Of a stretch of DNA of 64,000 bases, positions 53,489 through 64,000 are shown one piece after another. The notes beneath the pieces are model-generated. The model saw only the letters and a list, made by a program, of their open reading frames with translations. It did not search any database and was not told the origin of the DNA. Location: contig OY744469.1 of the NCBI GenBank assembly GCA_963556145.1, positions 4,622,767 through 4,686,766 on the forward strand. The letters are read 5' to 3'. Numbering within the stretch: the first letter of the stretch is position 1; each line of letters opens with the position of its first letter. The position numbers were made by a program, and so were the translations under genes. This DNA comes from Hygrocybe punicea. Taxonomy: Eukaryota; Basidiomycota; Agaricomycetes; Agaricales; Hygrophoraceae.

Positions 53489-53696
53489 TACCTATACTTT
53501 ACATAAACCGAGCTTCCAGTATTGATGTGGCAGTGAAACTGATACCATTGCTCGACCTCCGACAGAGGAAGTACGGACGACGCTGGACAAGGATCATATG
53601 GCATTCCTATGAACCTGACGAATTGACATAGTGTTTGATTTCAATATAGCTACGGATTCGATGTTCTTCGGCAGTCCTCGTCTTTTTCATTAGGAC

Positions 53697-55643
53697 TTAT
53701 GTACCGGTCTTGGTGAGTGGGAACGATGCCACTACTCCCTCGTACAAAGCATGCTCTCTAGGCCTGTCAGGCCCGTCAGGTTGCACAAGGTGGTCCGGAT
53801 ACCACGCTCGGTCAAAATACCACGCTTGGTTCCCACCACCCTGATTGTTGGCCGTCATGTAGTTATTGTAAGCGAATATCTATACCACAGATCAGTATGT
53901 GGGCAATCGAGACAAAACCAGCTATATACCTTGGTGTCATCGTCGGACCTTCCTCCCGCGAGGTCCACAACCAGATTCTGAGACTTGGCGAGGAATATTC
54001 TGAGGAATGGATCAGGATTGATGCATCGATCAATAAAGGACGTTGCGCCTTACTGGTATGTCGTGACATTAGCCTTTCCTTCACGTAAAAGGTTAGGGTA
54101 CGATGGGCTGATGTAGAACAAGTCTCCGGTGGTTGCACCCGTGAGAACCTGTTGTCCGTCCATGTTCTTGACAGCAATGAACAGTCCGCTGGCTTTGTTC
54201 TGAAACGTATAGCCGCCACTGGTAGATTTAAGGTACCACTGTCAGGATGCGAAAAAATGGATAAGGTAGAAATGCGGTCAAATATCAGCGTTCATGAAGA
54301 ATGTCAGGAGTAGGGGCTAACCATTTGCTCGCCTTCGCCACTCATATCGGACCCCGTCACGGTGATTTGATTATTATTATTACTGGTATCGAGTTGCATG
54401 ACGGTTGCTGTCATAGCAGAGCGGATCGAATAATCTCCATCTGGGATTATTTTGTACGGAGACGGCGGGTTTAGACCGGTTTTAAAGAAGTTGATCTCAT
54501 GCTTGCAGGCGGTCCTGAAGATCTGGTCCCATTTCACCAACAGTGCGACTCTACTGGCGCCATCAGGGCATTCAGACAATATTTGATACATGTTGTCGTT
54601 GCAAAACTCTATTAATCAGGAGGGTTGATTAGTGGCGATCGTCATATTCTGAGGGCAGAAACAACGTACTTCGATAATACGCCACTGACGATACACTCAT
54701 ATTCTGGGAGATCCACATCTTGTAATAGATAGTGTCTAATGGAAATGAAAGAATCCAAATGCTGTACATCATAAACGTCATGAGACTTACTCTTGCGGCA
54801 ACTGCCCAGAGCATCATATTTCCTGGCAATCTGGTCATAGCCCTGTACGGATTCAGTAAGAACTCGGCTCATGATCGGGTAAAACCAGTCCAGACCCACA
54901 ATGATACAGGGCAGCATCATAATGTGCAAACTGATGCAAAGAATCTCCTGCTCAGGCGCGGAACAATTTATGCCTAAGTGTCACGTACCTGAACCAATCC
55001 TCATTTGTCGTCAAATCGTTTTCCCAGTCAATGTAGTCTTTTACACTCGCTGCGGCCCCTGTCGCCTTGATGTCATCCTTGGTGAGGCCAAGCCGGAGAC
55101 ACGCATCCAATTGCGCCGCCGCATACGCCGTTGCTTTCGTAATATCTGCCCCGGCAGTCTGGAGGATATCCCAATCCTGGTATGAAAGCTTCTCGTAGCG
55201 TCCGAGCTGGGTGCGGACATAATTCCTGAGGTAAAGCAGATCTTGCTAGAGCAGGAACGAGTCAACGACATTCAAGTAGACTGTGTCTGGAGCAACGTAC
55301 GACCATGTAATATCTGAAACCGTCGAGAGAGGCTGTCCCATCGGCCATTTTAGAACAGAAATCGTTCTTAAGAAGCTTCGTCCACAAAGCCAGATTTGCT
55401 GTTATCATTACGTTGACAAAGTCTCTGATGAGGGAGAAGTCGAGATTCAGCTTGTTTCATTTAACAGAGGATCTAATGTAACTACGGTTTGTTTTGAACG
55501 AAATCTTTTGTGAAAGCACCACGGGAGATCCCATGATCCGGACGGGCCAAATCGACCCCAGCTTGGTTAAGCCCAATGAACACGCGTGAAGGAAAAAGAT
55601 CATCGCTGGGCGTCGAAGGGACGGCCGAAGCAAGCTCAGACAT
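53697..55643 (-). CDS. TenA/THI-4 (haem-oxygenase fold) protein with C-terminal ricin-B-like trefoil
   Basis: ATG 55641-55643 starts MSELASAVPSTPSDDLFPSR, then FIGLNQAGVDLARPDHGISR. The TenA-type helical core reads FCSKMADGTASLDGFRYYMV, QDLLYLRNYVRTQLGRYEKL, YDQIARKYDALGSCRK, KMWISQNMSVSS and WDQIFRTACKHEINFFKTGL. A beta-trefoil lectin-like part follows: IIPDGDYSIRSAMTATVMQL, GEGEQM-WYLKSTSGGYTFQN, DGQQVLTG, LAKSQNLVVDLAGGRS and NNQGGGNQAWYFDRAWYPDH, with QxW-like ends of trefoil repeats. It stops at 53697-53699. The TenA-like family is common in mushrooms. The lectin-like tail suggests carbohydrate binding. No toxin activity can be claimed from sequence. Confidence 0.75.
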
Positions 55644-56411
55644 ATTGCGTTGGTGGAGGATGAAACTGGCGAAAGATGGAGGAGTCCCCCCGGCTTTTAA
55701 TGCAGCAGGGCTTTCCCAGGGTCCAACCAAGGTCAGGTAGATTTGCTAGGCTGTATCCTGTCTGCAAGTAAAGATAAAATCTCGGCCATCGCCGAAGAAT
55801 GGATGTCGTACTTGGACCTTCCAATCCCCCTTGGCATATCGATGCCCCGCGTTATCTGGGCCCTCATGATTTACATACCTAGATTGGGCCGGTATAAGCG
55901 AGGAGTCCTGACGTTGTGCTTCCTCCGCTTGGCTTCGGTGTGATAGAGCCACCATCTCACCCACACGTTGGCCTCGTGCTGGCGAGAGTGCTAACAGGGA
56001 GAAGCACTGGCAGGCAGGTGGAATCCTGGCCCCAAAGGGATCATGGCACCGCTCGGATACTGGTGGCAGCTGTCACGGGCTCGCAGTACTATCTGCGATG
56101 CAACGAACAACGAACAAGTGAACAATCACTCTGAACAACCTTTAACATACATAGACCTACTAGAGCCTTCCCCAGTGAGATATGCAGGGTGCAGATTGTA
56201 GTAATTGCACTGCGGACGTTGTTCGACTTTGGACACATTTTTGGGCCTACTTCGAGTTTACCGGTCAGCCGGGAAAGGCGTTCATTGGCCGACAACGGAA
56301 GAGTGAAACTGTGTGAAAGAATATGAATCTTGGCGTTGAGACAGCGTGTGTTGCCAACACATTGTTACATTACCGACCCCAACAAAATACACAACAAAAT
56401 GAACTTACCGC

Positions 56412-56528
56412 GAGCATGTTTTGATCCATATGGTGACGGTGGTGCACGGAGCGTCAACAGAGCCTTGCACTGACTACACACGATCGTCGATGGCTTGACG
56501 GTCATTAGAGCATGTTTTGATCCATATG
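56412..56528 (+). repeat. 21-bp direct repeat pair, 96 bp apart
   Basis: GAGCATGTTTTGATCCATATG occurs at 56412-56432 and again at 56508-56528, with similar TGA(C/A) bases after each copy. The two copies are identical over 21 bp. The role is unknown. Confidence 0.8.
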
Positions 56529-56663
56529 ATGAATGCGCAAGGAGCGATGGCCGTCAGTGGCACCAACAGACAAGTCACGATTGCCGAGATCCTAACACTC
56601 ATCGAGTACTCATCGTCCACGAATAGGATATCGATGGGGATAAGATGTGGTAGATTAGTAGCT

Positions 56664-56684
56664 GTTAAACGTTAAACGTTAAAC
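56664..56684 (+). repeat. 7-bp tandem repeat, three units
   Basis: GTTAAAC is repeated three times without spacing, followed by GCTC. A short simple repeat in the gene-poor stretch. Confidence 0.85.
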
Positions 56685-57139
56685 GCTCAAGGAAGAAGGT
56701 TTGATGGTTCTTCCTGCCATTCAGAATGGAATGGAAACCCTTGGTCGCGCTAGAATGACTGCTGTCGAAAAAGGTGAAGTATTTGTGTTGGATGCCTGCA
56801 GGCCATAAATGCATGGGCACAAGTTTATGTGTCGAAGAGCTTGCTCGTACTGGTCGGAGGCGCTGACGCGCTTGACGGGCCTAGTGGTCGTGGCTCTCGC
56901 TTATGCATGCTGCGACTGGGCATCAATTGATAAGAGACGACATCGGTATTCCATGCAGAAACTTTGCCATTAATATTGATCCTTCTCAGGACCTGGTTGC
57001 GTTCTTGGAGGCGCCTGCCCCCAATCATCCATAAAGAATACACAGGTTATCTCATAACACTAAGGTATTATTAGCCTTGCATTAACAATACCAATTACAA
57101 GTCATATCCACCACAATTCGGAAGGAAAGAGCTGTGACC

Positions 57140-58401
57140 CTATCGAAAAGCGTCGCTGTGAGACACCCAAGTCCCATTAGTTGTCTTCCCGTTCGGCCCC
57201 ATACTCATTGCCATTGCCATTGCCGCCCCTCCCGCCAAGCCACCTATAGTGCCACCAGTACTCCCAAGCGCGCCCACGAGCAAATCCTTACAACACCGCT
57301 TCCGCTCCCTCCTGGCGACGAACCAGCTCCCTGCATCGCACGGGACGGCTAGCGGCACGCTCATGATGCCCCGCTCTCTTGCCACCCTGACAGCCTTCAC
57401 GAGGTCATCTACCTCCGCCTCGGAGTCCAAGTCATCGAGGTTCTCCGCGACGTCATCGCCGAGGGCGTCGGCCAAGCGTCCGGCAGCGGCGGCTGCAGCT
57501 GCAGCTGCCTTCTTCCCACCCTTTTTGTTTCCACCCAGGACTGCAGAAGCTGCGCCTTTCTTAGAGAGGTCAATTCCAGCTGCGGCTGCGGCCTCGAGAG
57601 CCAGGCGTTTCTTCTCGGCTTTCTCGCGTTCTTTCTTCTCCTTCTTCTCAGCCTTCGTCTCCTTCTTGACTGGCTCGACCCAATTTGGGTTATGCTCACG
57701 TTGCCAGTCGAGGAGCAGTTCATCGTAGTTGCGCGAGCGGCCCTGGACTGCGCGTTTCGCACCCATGGAATGGGACTTGCAGGTAAGGGAGCGGGAACAA
57801 GGGAGGTTCTTGTCGTTGATCACGCCACACTGCTTGTCGTAGTCGACTGGGCCTTTGAAACGACCTTTTGTCACCTTTGTCATGGGTTTGGATTTTTTCT
57901 TAGCGGGCTGGGTGGGATCGGAGGGTTCTGGGGAGGCTTTGCGTTTCTTGGAACCTTTCCTAAGCACGTCTTTTTTTTGTTGACGCATCTACGCTGTTTG
58001 GCGGGGATGCGGACAGGGGGAAGCGTAGCGTGGACGCACCTTCTGTTTCGATGCTGCCCTTGCCCTTTGCGAGTTTCTTTCCGCCGGACAAGATCTTGTT
58101 GCAATTGTCTGAATAGTGCTCAGAGGTAGATTGTGATGTGAGATTGTGATTCACACACACCTGTATGCTCTGCCACGAAGCTCCTGAGCACTGGTTTATC
58201 ACACTCTTTGCACTTGACGACGCCAAAGTCGGAATTGAGCGGCTGGGCGCCAAAGAGCTTCATGTCTCGGGCGGAGAGCCATGACGTTGGGGGAGATGGA
58301 GGAGATGTGAGGTGTTGCGGGGGGGAAGGGGTTGTGAGGGTGTCCCAGGAGAAGGGTTGGCGGGGGTCGGTGCTCGGTTTCAGTTTCAAGCTCGAAGGCA
58401 T
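57140..58401 (-). CDS. SGF73: SAGA-associated factor 73 / ataxin-7 (SCA7 domain)
   Basis: ATG 58399-58401 starts [40 protein letters not shown] leads into the first Zn module: [17 protein letters not shown]...DNCNKIL. The SCA7 domain is [40 protein letters not shown] and [20 protein letters not shown] charged [20 protein letters not shown] helix and a polyalanine run (about 57,480-57,515) follow, ending at 57140. Sgf73 tethers the Ubp8 deubiquitinase module to SAGA and activates it. It lies next to TAF10 in the same direction. Confidence 0.93.
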
Positions 58402-58743
58402 GCGAGTGGCAATGATGAGATGAGTGCTGCCGGTGTTTGCCGGGTGTTACATAAACAAATATCAGTATACGCAGTACTTTTGGACTGAAGGACTGAAGAA
58501 GCCCGTATAAGTAGGTACTATGGCGCAGAAAATTTGAGATTGACTGAAAACTAGACTGCTGTCTACTGGTATAGCGTGGTGTTTGATCCTGTCAACGTCA
58601 CTTTCTCTGTTGACGGGATCATGTCTTCGCGATGCACGCTGCTTCAATGTTTCAAGATCAACATCGAATCTTTGACATACACATACTGGACATTACGAAC
58701 AAATCGATTATGCGGCGATGATACAATGTGTCCGACGTCCAGT

Positions 58744-59482
58744 CTACATGTAAAATTCTGGTTTTCGTGAATTGATGCCGTACTCTGAGAGCGCCGAACT
58801 CAGGTCATCCATCGTCAACGTAGTCCGTGTCTTGTCCTAGGAAGTCACAAGGAAAAAAAAATAGCGAGTCGAGGAAACGCCGTGCGATCAATGGAAAGGA
58901 GCGAATGTCATGTGAACAAGGCCTTTGTTAACATACCTTGGCAGAACCGGGGCCGGAGAGTGGCTGGTTTGCGCGTGCCCTACCTCCTGTTGCATTTGTG
59001 CGGATCCGGGCGTGCTGGTATGCATCAGCGGCAATGTCGGACACGAACTTTTGTGCGGCGAGAGAGAGAAGGCGTTTCCTGTATCACGGGAAAAGAATAG
59101 CATTGTGTTTTCTGCACTCAATATGTAACAAATGGCGCAACCTACAGGCGAACGTCGTCGCATTCGAATCCTACCCGTTGCAGATAGTAGTCCGTGACTT
59201 CGTTTGGGATCTAGTTTCCAGTTGAACATGAACGGTGATATTGTTAGCTTGGTGGCTCTCCAGACTCACCAACGGTTCATATTCGTCGAGCATCAACAGA
59301 AACTCTGCAAGTGTGCGATCATCCTCTGCTGCTTGGCGAGACTGGGAGACTGATGATCCCGCTGCTGCCGGGTGTTGAGAGCTCTCGGGGGTGGGCTGTT
59401 GGAGTGGTCCAGAAGCGATGGGGTACGCTGAGTAGGTTGGGCCTTGTTGGGAGGTGGATGTCTCTGCGTAGGATGTAGACAT
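58744..59482 (-). CDS. TAF10: transcription initiation factor TFIID/SAGA subunit TAF10
   Basis: ATG 59480-59482 starts [20 protein letters not shown]. After a Ser/Gln/Pro-rich leader the histone fold reads [72 protein letters not shown] and, in the last exon, [20 protein letters not shown], ending EFYM at TAG 58744-58746. Four exons with GTGAGT, GTAGGT and GTATGT donors join in phase. TAF10 pairs with TAF3/TAF8 in TFIID and with Spt7 in SAGA. Its neighbour SGF73 is also a SAGA subunit. Confidence 0.95.
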
Positions 59483-60569
59483 GGGATTCCGCGAGCGTGA
59501 GTGGTTTACACTAATAGGTCGGGATTTAGCGATCGGAGTTTATAATATGTAAATATCAAGTCCGCTCAACATTTTTTTCTTTCAACGACCATTGGTGAGT
59601 TACGTTGACTTGCAGATTTCGCTGTGTATGATGCTTGAGGCATTTGGCTTTACGCAGGAGCGCACCCTGCACTGCAGAAACTTATCTCAGCTACCTTCGG
59701 GCGGACTGCGTTGGCAGAACCGACCCGCTACTTCTGATTCCCTTCATGCCACTCAACGTTGTATGTTTCTTTGACTGACGTCTCCCTATTTCTTGTTGCA
59801 GGCGGTCACGATGGGCAATAATGTCCCTTCTGCGTAGAAAATGCACGCCGGATTCACCTAGCATATCCGTCGCAATAGGATTGTGGTGCCAGTGGCATCC
59901 TTTTGAGCATGTAATAGGAAACGGGAGCAGTTGAAGACTTCGATCCTCTCGAAAATCGCAGGTAGAGCACCGACATGCCCGGCGTCACCGACGTCGCCGA
60001 CAGCGAGACTTGTCTCGTTACTTGGACGTATATAATTCATAATTCAAAGTTAAGCTCGGATTCCAACTCTCGAGCTACTATGTACGTCCCAACGTCTATC
60101 AACCACATTTTGGTCTCCGTCGATCCGTGCTGACCGGATATTTACAGGGCTTGGCTATCCATCGGCAACGACGACTGTTCTGTATATGTGGAGATTTGGG
60201 TGAGCGTCGATCTCCAAGGGGTGATTGCAGGCTTTGTGTTCAGAGATGTACTGTTCTGAAGCTTTTGAAGACCTTTCCGGAACTAGAGACTCGACATGAG
60301 TACATTAGCTGGCAGACTCTGACTACAGTCTTTACGTGTAATGGAGGCAATGGTTCTGGTTCATTACGGTATCCAGATAAGTAACCGAAGGATCGACTAC
60401 AATTTCGGGTCAGAAACAAACTCGACATACATCGACATCGACGTCGTCGATAAAGCTTGAATACCATTTCCCTCCTTGGCCATGGATGGCGAGTTATTTG
60501 ATCTTCTGCCGCGGCTCGCTTCCTCTTTATAACTAGCATCTCTTTCCAACAGCAATTGCAGTGACTTCA
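59483..60569. other. 1.1-kb divergent intergenic region, TAF10 and third Zn2Cys6 factor
   Basis: Short frames on both strands (for example 59592-59774 plus, 60240-60539 minus) show no family features. The region probably holds both promoters. Nothing else is supported. Confidence 0.4.
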
Positions 60570-63500
60570 ATGAATGCGACCGACACAAGGAGACTCGGTG
60601 ACCCCCGAGATCGCAAGGGTGGCTTGTCGTGTGCAGAGTGTCGCAGGTCTGCTCACCGTCATTGCATTTAATAACCCGCTGACTTTCGCCGAAAGGTCAA
60701 AGCTCAAGTGTGATCGGTATTTATCTTATCTTGCCGGTCTGTAAACCCAGGTTTTCATCACTTTCAATAGGATATTTCCGTGCCAGTCATGCGTTAGGAG
60801 AGGTTGTGCTCATCTTTGTCCTGATGGAACACTGTCCGCAACCAAGGGCAACAAGTGAGTGTTGTTTGACCGTTCTACGTACCGCTTACATGCATCACCG
60901 AGGCCAGGGTCCTCATGGCCCACGCACAGAAGTTAGCCGAGCAGGTCAAGTCAATGTCATGCAGGATACAAGAACTGGAGAAGGCTCTCTATCAAAGTTC
61001 GGCTAGAACCGGCGATGCTCTGCATCCTTTGCTTACCCGGACAGACGAAGAACCTCCCTGGGATTCTGCACTTCAGGATGTCTCAGAAGCGATTGGCTCC
61101 CTATCAATTGGCGTGGATGGCCAGGCTAAATATCACGGGGGCTCTGCTGGTTCTGAGGCATGTTGACTGCTCAGACTCTGAGGAGGCCGTACTCATGACA
61201 ATACATTCAACAGTACTTCCAGGACCTCCTTTCGGTCAGAACCTTTCCTTTGTCATTCAGCTACTTCTAATTGCGAAATGACAATCGCAGCTGGACGAGA
61301 ATGAGCCTTTGCAATCACCAGAACCTGAATTTTCGGACCTTCCTTTCGAACTCGTAGAGCTTGTGAATGCCTTTCCCTTTGGACTCAAAGATTGCCCGTA
61401 CACAAAACACCTCTTCGTACCATTTTTGCCTCCACGGGAAAGGACTTTGAGGCTGGTGGATCTCTATTACAAAAATGTAGCCTGGATGTATGTTAAGCTC
61501 TCATCTGTGCCCTCGATCCCCTCGATAATCCATCTGCAGGTATGATCCAATCGTCGTCGAGGATTTCGCGAAAACTATCCTAAACCCCATCTACGGCACT
61601 TCAGGATTTGCCAACCTACACTCCCTGCATCCACATCGTTTATCCGTTTTCTTCATCCTTCTTGCTACTGGCATTCTATACGAGGATCATCCCTCATCAT
61701 TCATCGTAGCAGAACAGTACCATGCGCTTGCACGCGCTGCGCTGTCTCTGGATTCAATTCTGACCGAATCCACCTGTGCCGCGGTGCAAGCATTGTTTAT
61801 GATGTTTCGGTATATATATTCATCCGATCGGACGAGCAACGAAACCAGATGGCTCCTAACAGGACTGTGCTGCAGGGTTGCACAAACAGTGAGTTGCCAA
61901 TTACCAGTTTCTTGTCTTCCCCACCTCTACTTACGCAGATGGTGATATTTATGTTTCCAGATTGGCCTTCGTGAGTATCACCACGTCTGGAGCAAGCGGA
62001 TACCCCTAACTCCCACAGAGCGCGACAGTGCCGGCTGGAATCTCGAGCCCGATGAAGTGCAACGGCGGCGGATAATGTTTTGGGAGCTCTATACTTATGA
62101 CGCTTGGACGGTAATCTTGGTCTTCATCCGGCGAATCCTTTCGCTGACATGGCAGTCAGAGTCTTGTCAACGGACGCCCACCGGCACTGAATATCCAACA
62201 TACAGACTGTCGATTTCCAGATGACCTTGATCCATCTGTGAAACCCTCTGGAGACGCCGATTGGGGATGTATGTATGCGCAGAAACATGTTCTTCTGCAA
62301 ATCACTCAATGGCTTGCTAGGGCACGCGTGGAAGTTCCGTTACTCTGCAAGCTGCTTGTCGATATCGGTACAGCACGCATTTAGCACCAAGGCCGCGCCG
62401 TATGCGACACTTCTCGAATTGGACAAGAGGATCCGCAAGTTTCCGCTGCCGCCTCACCTGCAGTCTCCCTTCCAGGCGTCAGACATTGGTCGAGCGTGGT
62501 CGAGCGACCCGTCTCGGGCAATGCAGCAGTATTGCGCCGTTTGCGAAAGGGAATCCAGTGGGTTTGTTAGCTGTACGCTGTCGTTCCGTCTAACCCCGCA
62601 CCTCTTAGATCTCTTATATATGCACAGGAGTTACTTTGCACAGGCTATCCGAGAAGATTCTCAGAATCCACTGCGGCACAAATACGCACCCTCCGTCATA
62701 GCCACGTACCGCAGCGCTTGCAGGGTTATCTTGAGCCTCAAAGGACTATACGTAATTCATCCCGTGCTCTCCAGTCGCATCTGGTTTTTCTGGTCTGGAA
62801 TTTTTTCTTCCTGCGTAAGTGGTTGCGTTTTGTAAACTTGTGGACAAATGAGTGAACCCGCAACATCCGGAGACAGATCGTACTGGGTGCGCTCGTCGTA
62901 GAAAGCCCCGGTTGCACACTTTCTCGGGATGCATTGAATGAGTTGGAACAAACTCTCGCCTTCTATGACGAAGGTTCAAGGCCCTGTCGACCACCTTCTA
63001 CTCTTGTAAACGATTCTTTTTCATAGTTGGCATTCTTTGGCTGTTAATATGCTTTTTTTTATACCTCTCCCTTCCCCAGGCTATGCTCCAGAAACTCCGG
63101 CAGCGGGCGTCTGCAACCTTTACGGCCTTCCACACGGGTATCGCAAACACACACGTGACCACGCACAAAGTGTCCGATGACCCAGGTGCCCCAGACGAGC
63201 TTGAAGTGCTCGAGGGGCGGACGAGCGTCATCGGTAATAAGTCACCTGGCAACACGCCCCAGTCAAACCCCACGTCCTCACCAGGTCCGCATCCGAACTT
63301 CCGCGCCTCAAGCGAGGACAGCAGTGTGGGGAGCCAGCAGGAGGATGCGCCGATGGAATACAGTGACTACTTCGTCGGGTCAGGCTTTGAGCAGACGGCA
63401 TACGAGGTGGGACCGCCGACTACCGATGTAAGGGAATACGCGTACTTTGTGCCAGCGGAACCACCGGTGGGTGTTCTACAGGGGAGAGCGGACACCACGG

Positions 63501-63799
63501 TTCTTGATCTCGGCTACAACAAACAGGGTTTCATGGCGACACCGAGGTATGTGGATTCAGGTGCGTTGGAGTATCTGCATATGAGGCAGCTGCCCGCGGC
63601 CTACCACCAAAACACGGGCGTTGGACTCCCGCATCTGAGCGATACGATGGGTCACCTGGTATCGGGGTACCCTACGGCCCAGAAAAATCCTTTGGACGAT
63701 CCTAATACGTTGGATCTACGGATGGGGAACCAGCAGAATCAGGAAGATATATGGAGGAAATTTATCCATCAACTGGGCCTCCAGGGTTCAAATCCGTAG
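60570..63799 (+). CDS. Zn2Cys6 fungal transcription factor (XlnR-like regulatory domain)
   Basis: ATG 60570 starts MNATDTRRLGDPRDRKGGLS. The zinc cluster is spread over three exons: SCAECR, a 21-nt exon RSKLKCDR (60696-60716), then IFPCQSCVRRGCAHLCPDGT, followed by LSATKGNK. After an intron, LMAHAQKLAEQVKSMSCRIQ-ELEKAL forms the coil. The regulatory domain shows RLVDLYYKNVAWM-YDPIVV, HPHRLSVFFILLATGILYED, ALARAALSLDSILTESTCAA, RRRIMFWELYTYDAWT and YMHRSYFAQAIREDSQNPLR. The tail is disordered and ends GLQGSNP at TAG 63797-63799. A nuclear regulator of unknown target; its wording is widely shared among agaricomycete factors. Confidence 0.88.
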
Positions 63800-64000
63800 T
63801 TAGTAGCGCAGCATTGCCTCGACCCTTAGTTTACTTTATGTACGGAATCTCAAACGATAGTGACAACAGTGGTGATGTTTGCTTATGCATACATGATGAA
63901 GGCAGATGTTTCTATCTGACGATTTGTCCCTTATGTACAGATGTTAAGTCTTCTGTTTTATTTTAGTTGTCGTCGATATTCAACCGTCAATCAAAGTTGG
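63800..64000. other. 3' flank of the third Zn2Cys6 gene
   Basis: Probable 3' UTR and terminator to the window edge. No further gene is visible. Confidence 0.4.

Larger units (their letters stand above)
55644..57139. other. 1.5-kb gene-poor stretch with short repeats
   Basis: No complete gene was recognised. It holds a 21-bp direct repeat (56412-56432 and 56508-56528), three tandem GTTAAAC units (56664-56684) and an orphan minus frame (56825-57043) of protein-like composition (RNQVLRRININGKVSAWNTD). Promoters of the TenA-like gene lie at the left end. Confidence 0.45.

Noticed and set aside
57249..57728. 159-codon Ala/Ser-rich plus frame
   Set aside because: It is the antisense shadow of the SGF73 polyalanine and lysine-rich segments.
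60240..60539. 99-codon basic minus frame between TAF10 and the third Zn2Cys6 factor
   Set aside because: Arg-rich without family features; lies in a probable promoter region.

Overview
The window is nuclear DNA of a filamentous basidiomycete, most likely a mushroom-forming Agaricomycete. The signs are dense genes on both strands, many short GT-AG introns (about 50-65 nt), and lineage-typical families: F-box proteins, three Zn2Cys6 activators, a MYND protein, an M50B-like protease, a TenA-fold protein, and F-BAR/DEP/RhoGAP and LIM/RhoGAP regulators. I saw no rRNA, tRNA, CRISPR array or intact transposon. All exon joins were worked out by eye from reading frame and family conservation.

Layout. 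1-6.5 kb: a possible 3' gene end, a small CTP:phosphocholine cytidylyltransferase homologue with altered catalytic residues, two F-box proteins and a multi-finger C2H2 factor. 6.7-15 kb: the cell-wall-integrity MAP kinase (Slt2/Mpk1 type) with extreme microexons, symplekin/Pta1 and V-ATPase subunit G. 15-21.4 kb: a Zn2Cys6 factor, the divergent ribosomal protein genes P2 and S15 (uS19), and an unassigned small candidate gene. 21.8-31.2 kb: a LIM-RhoGAP of Lrg1 type, a second Zn2Cys6 factor with a 6-nt exon inside its zinc cluster, and a small membrane protein. 31.3-39 kb: an SLC35F-like transporter, a MYND protein, a short COX23-like gene and an amidase. 39.2-46.3 kb: U2AF large subunit, FIS1, an M50B-like protease, histone H2A and mitochondrial ribosomal protein mL44. 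46.6-53.5 kb: an Rgd2-type RhoGAP and a carboxypeptidase S. 53.7-59.5 kb: a TenA/ricin-B-like fusion, a repeat-bearing gene-poor stretch, then SGF73 and TAF10. 60.6-63.8 kb: a third Zn2Cys6 factor.

Functional links. Mpk1 and an Lrg1-type Rho GAP both belong to Rho1/cell-wall signalling. SGF73 and TAF10 are adjacent and both encode SAGA subunits. COX23, FIS1 and mL44 are mitochondrial. Symplekin and U2AF act in mRNA processing. The most unusual signal is exon architecture: microexons of 5, 6, 9, 10, 10, 16, 16 and 17 nt in coding genes, start codons alone before a first intron in three genes, and repeated GTTCGT splice donors.
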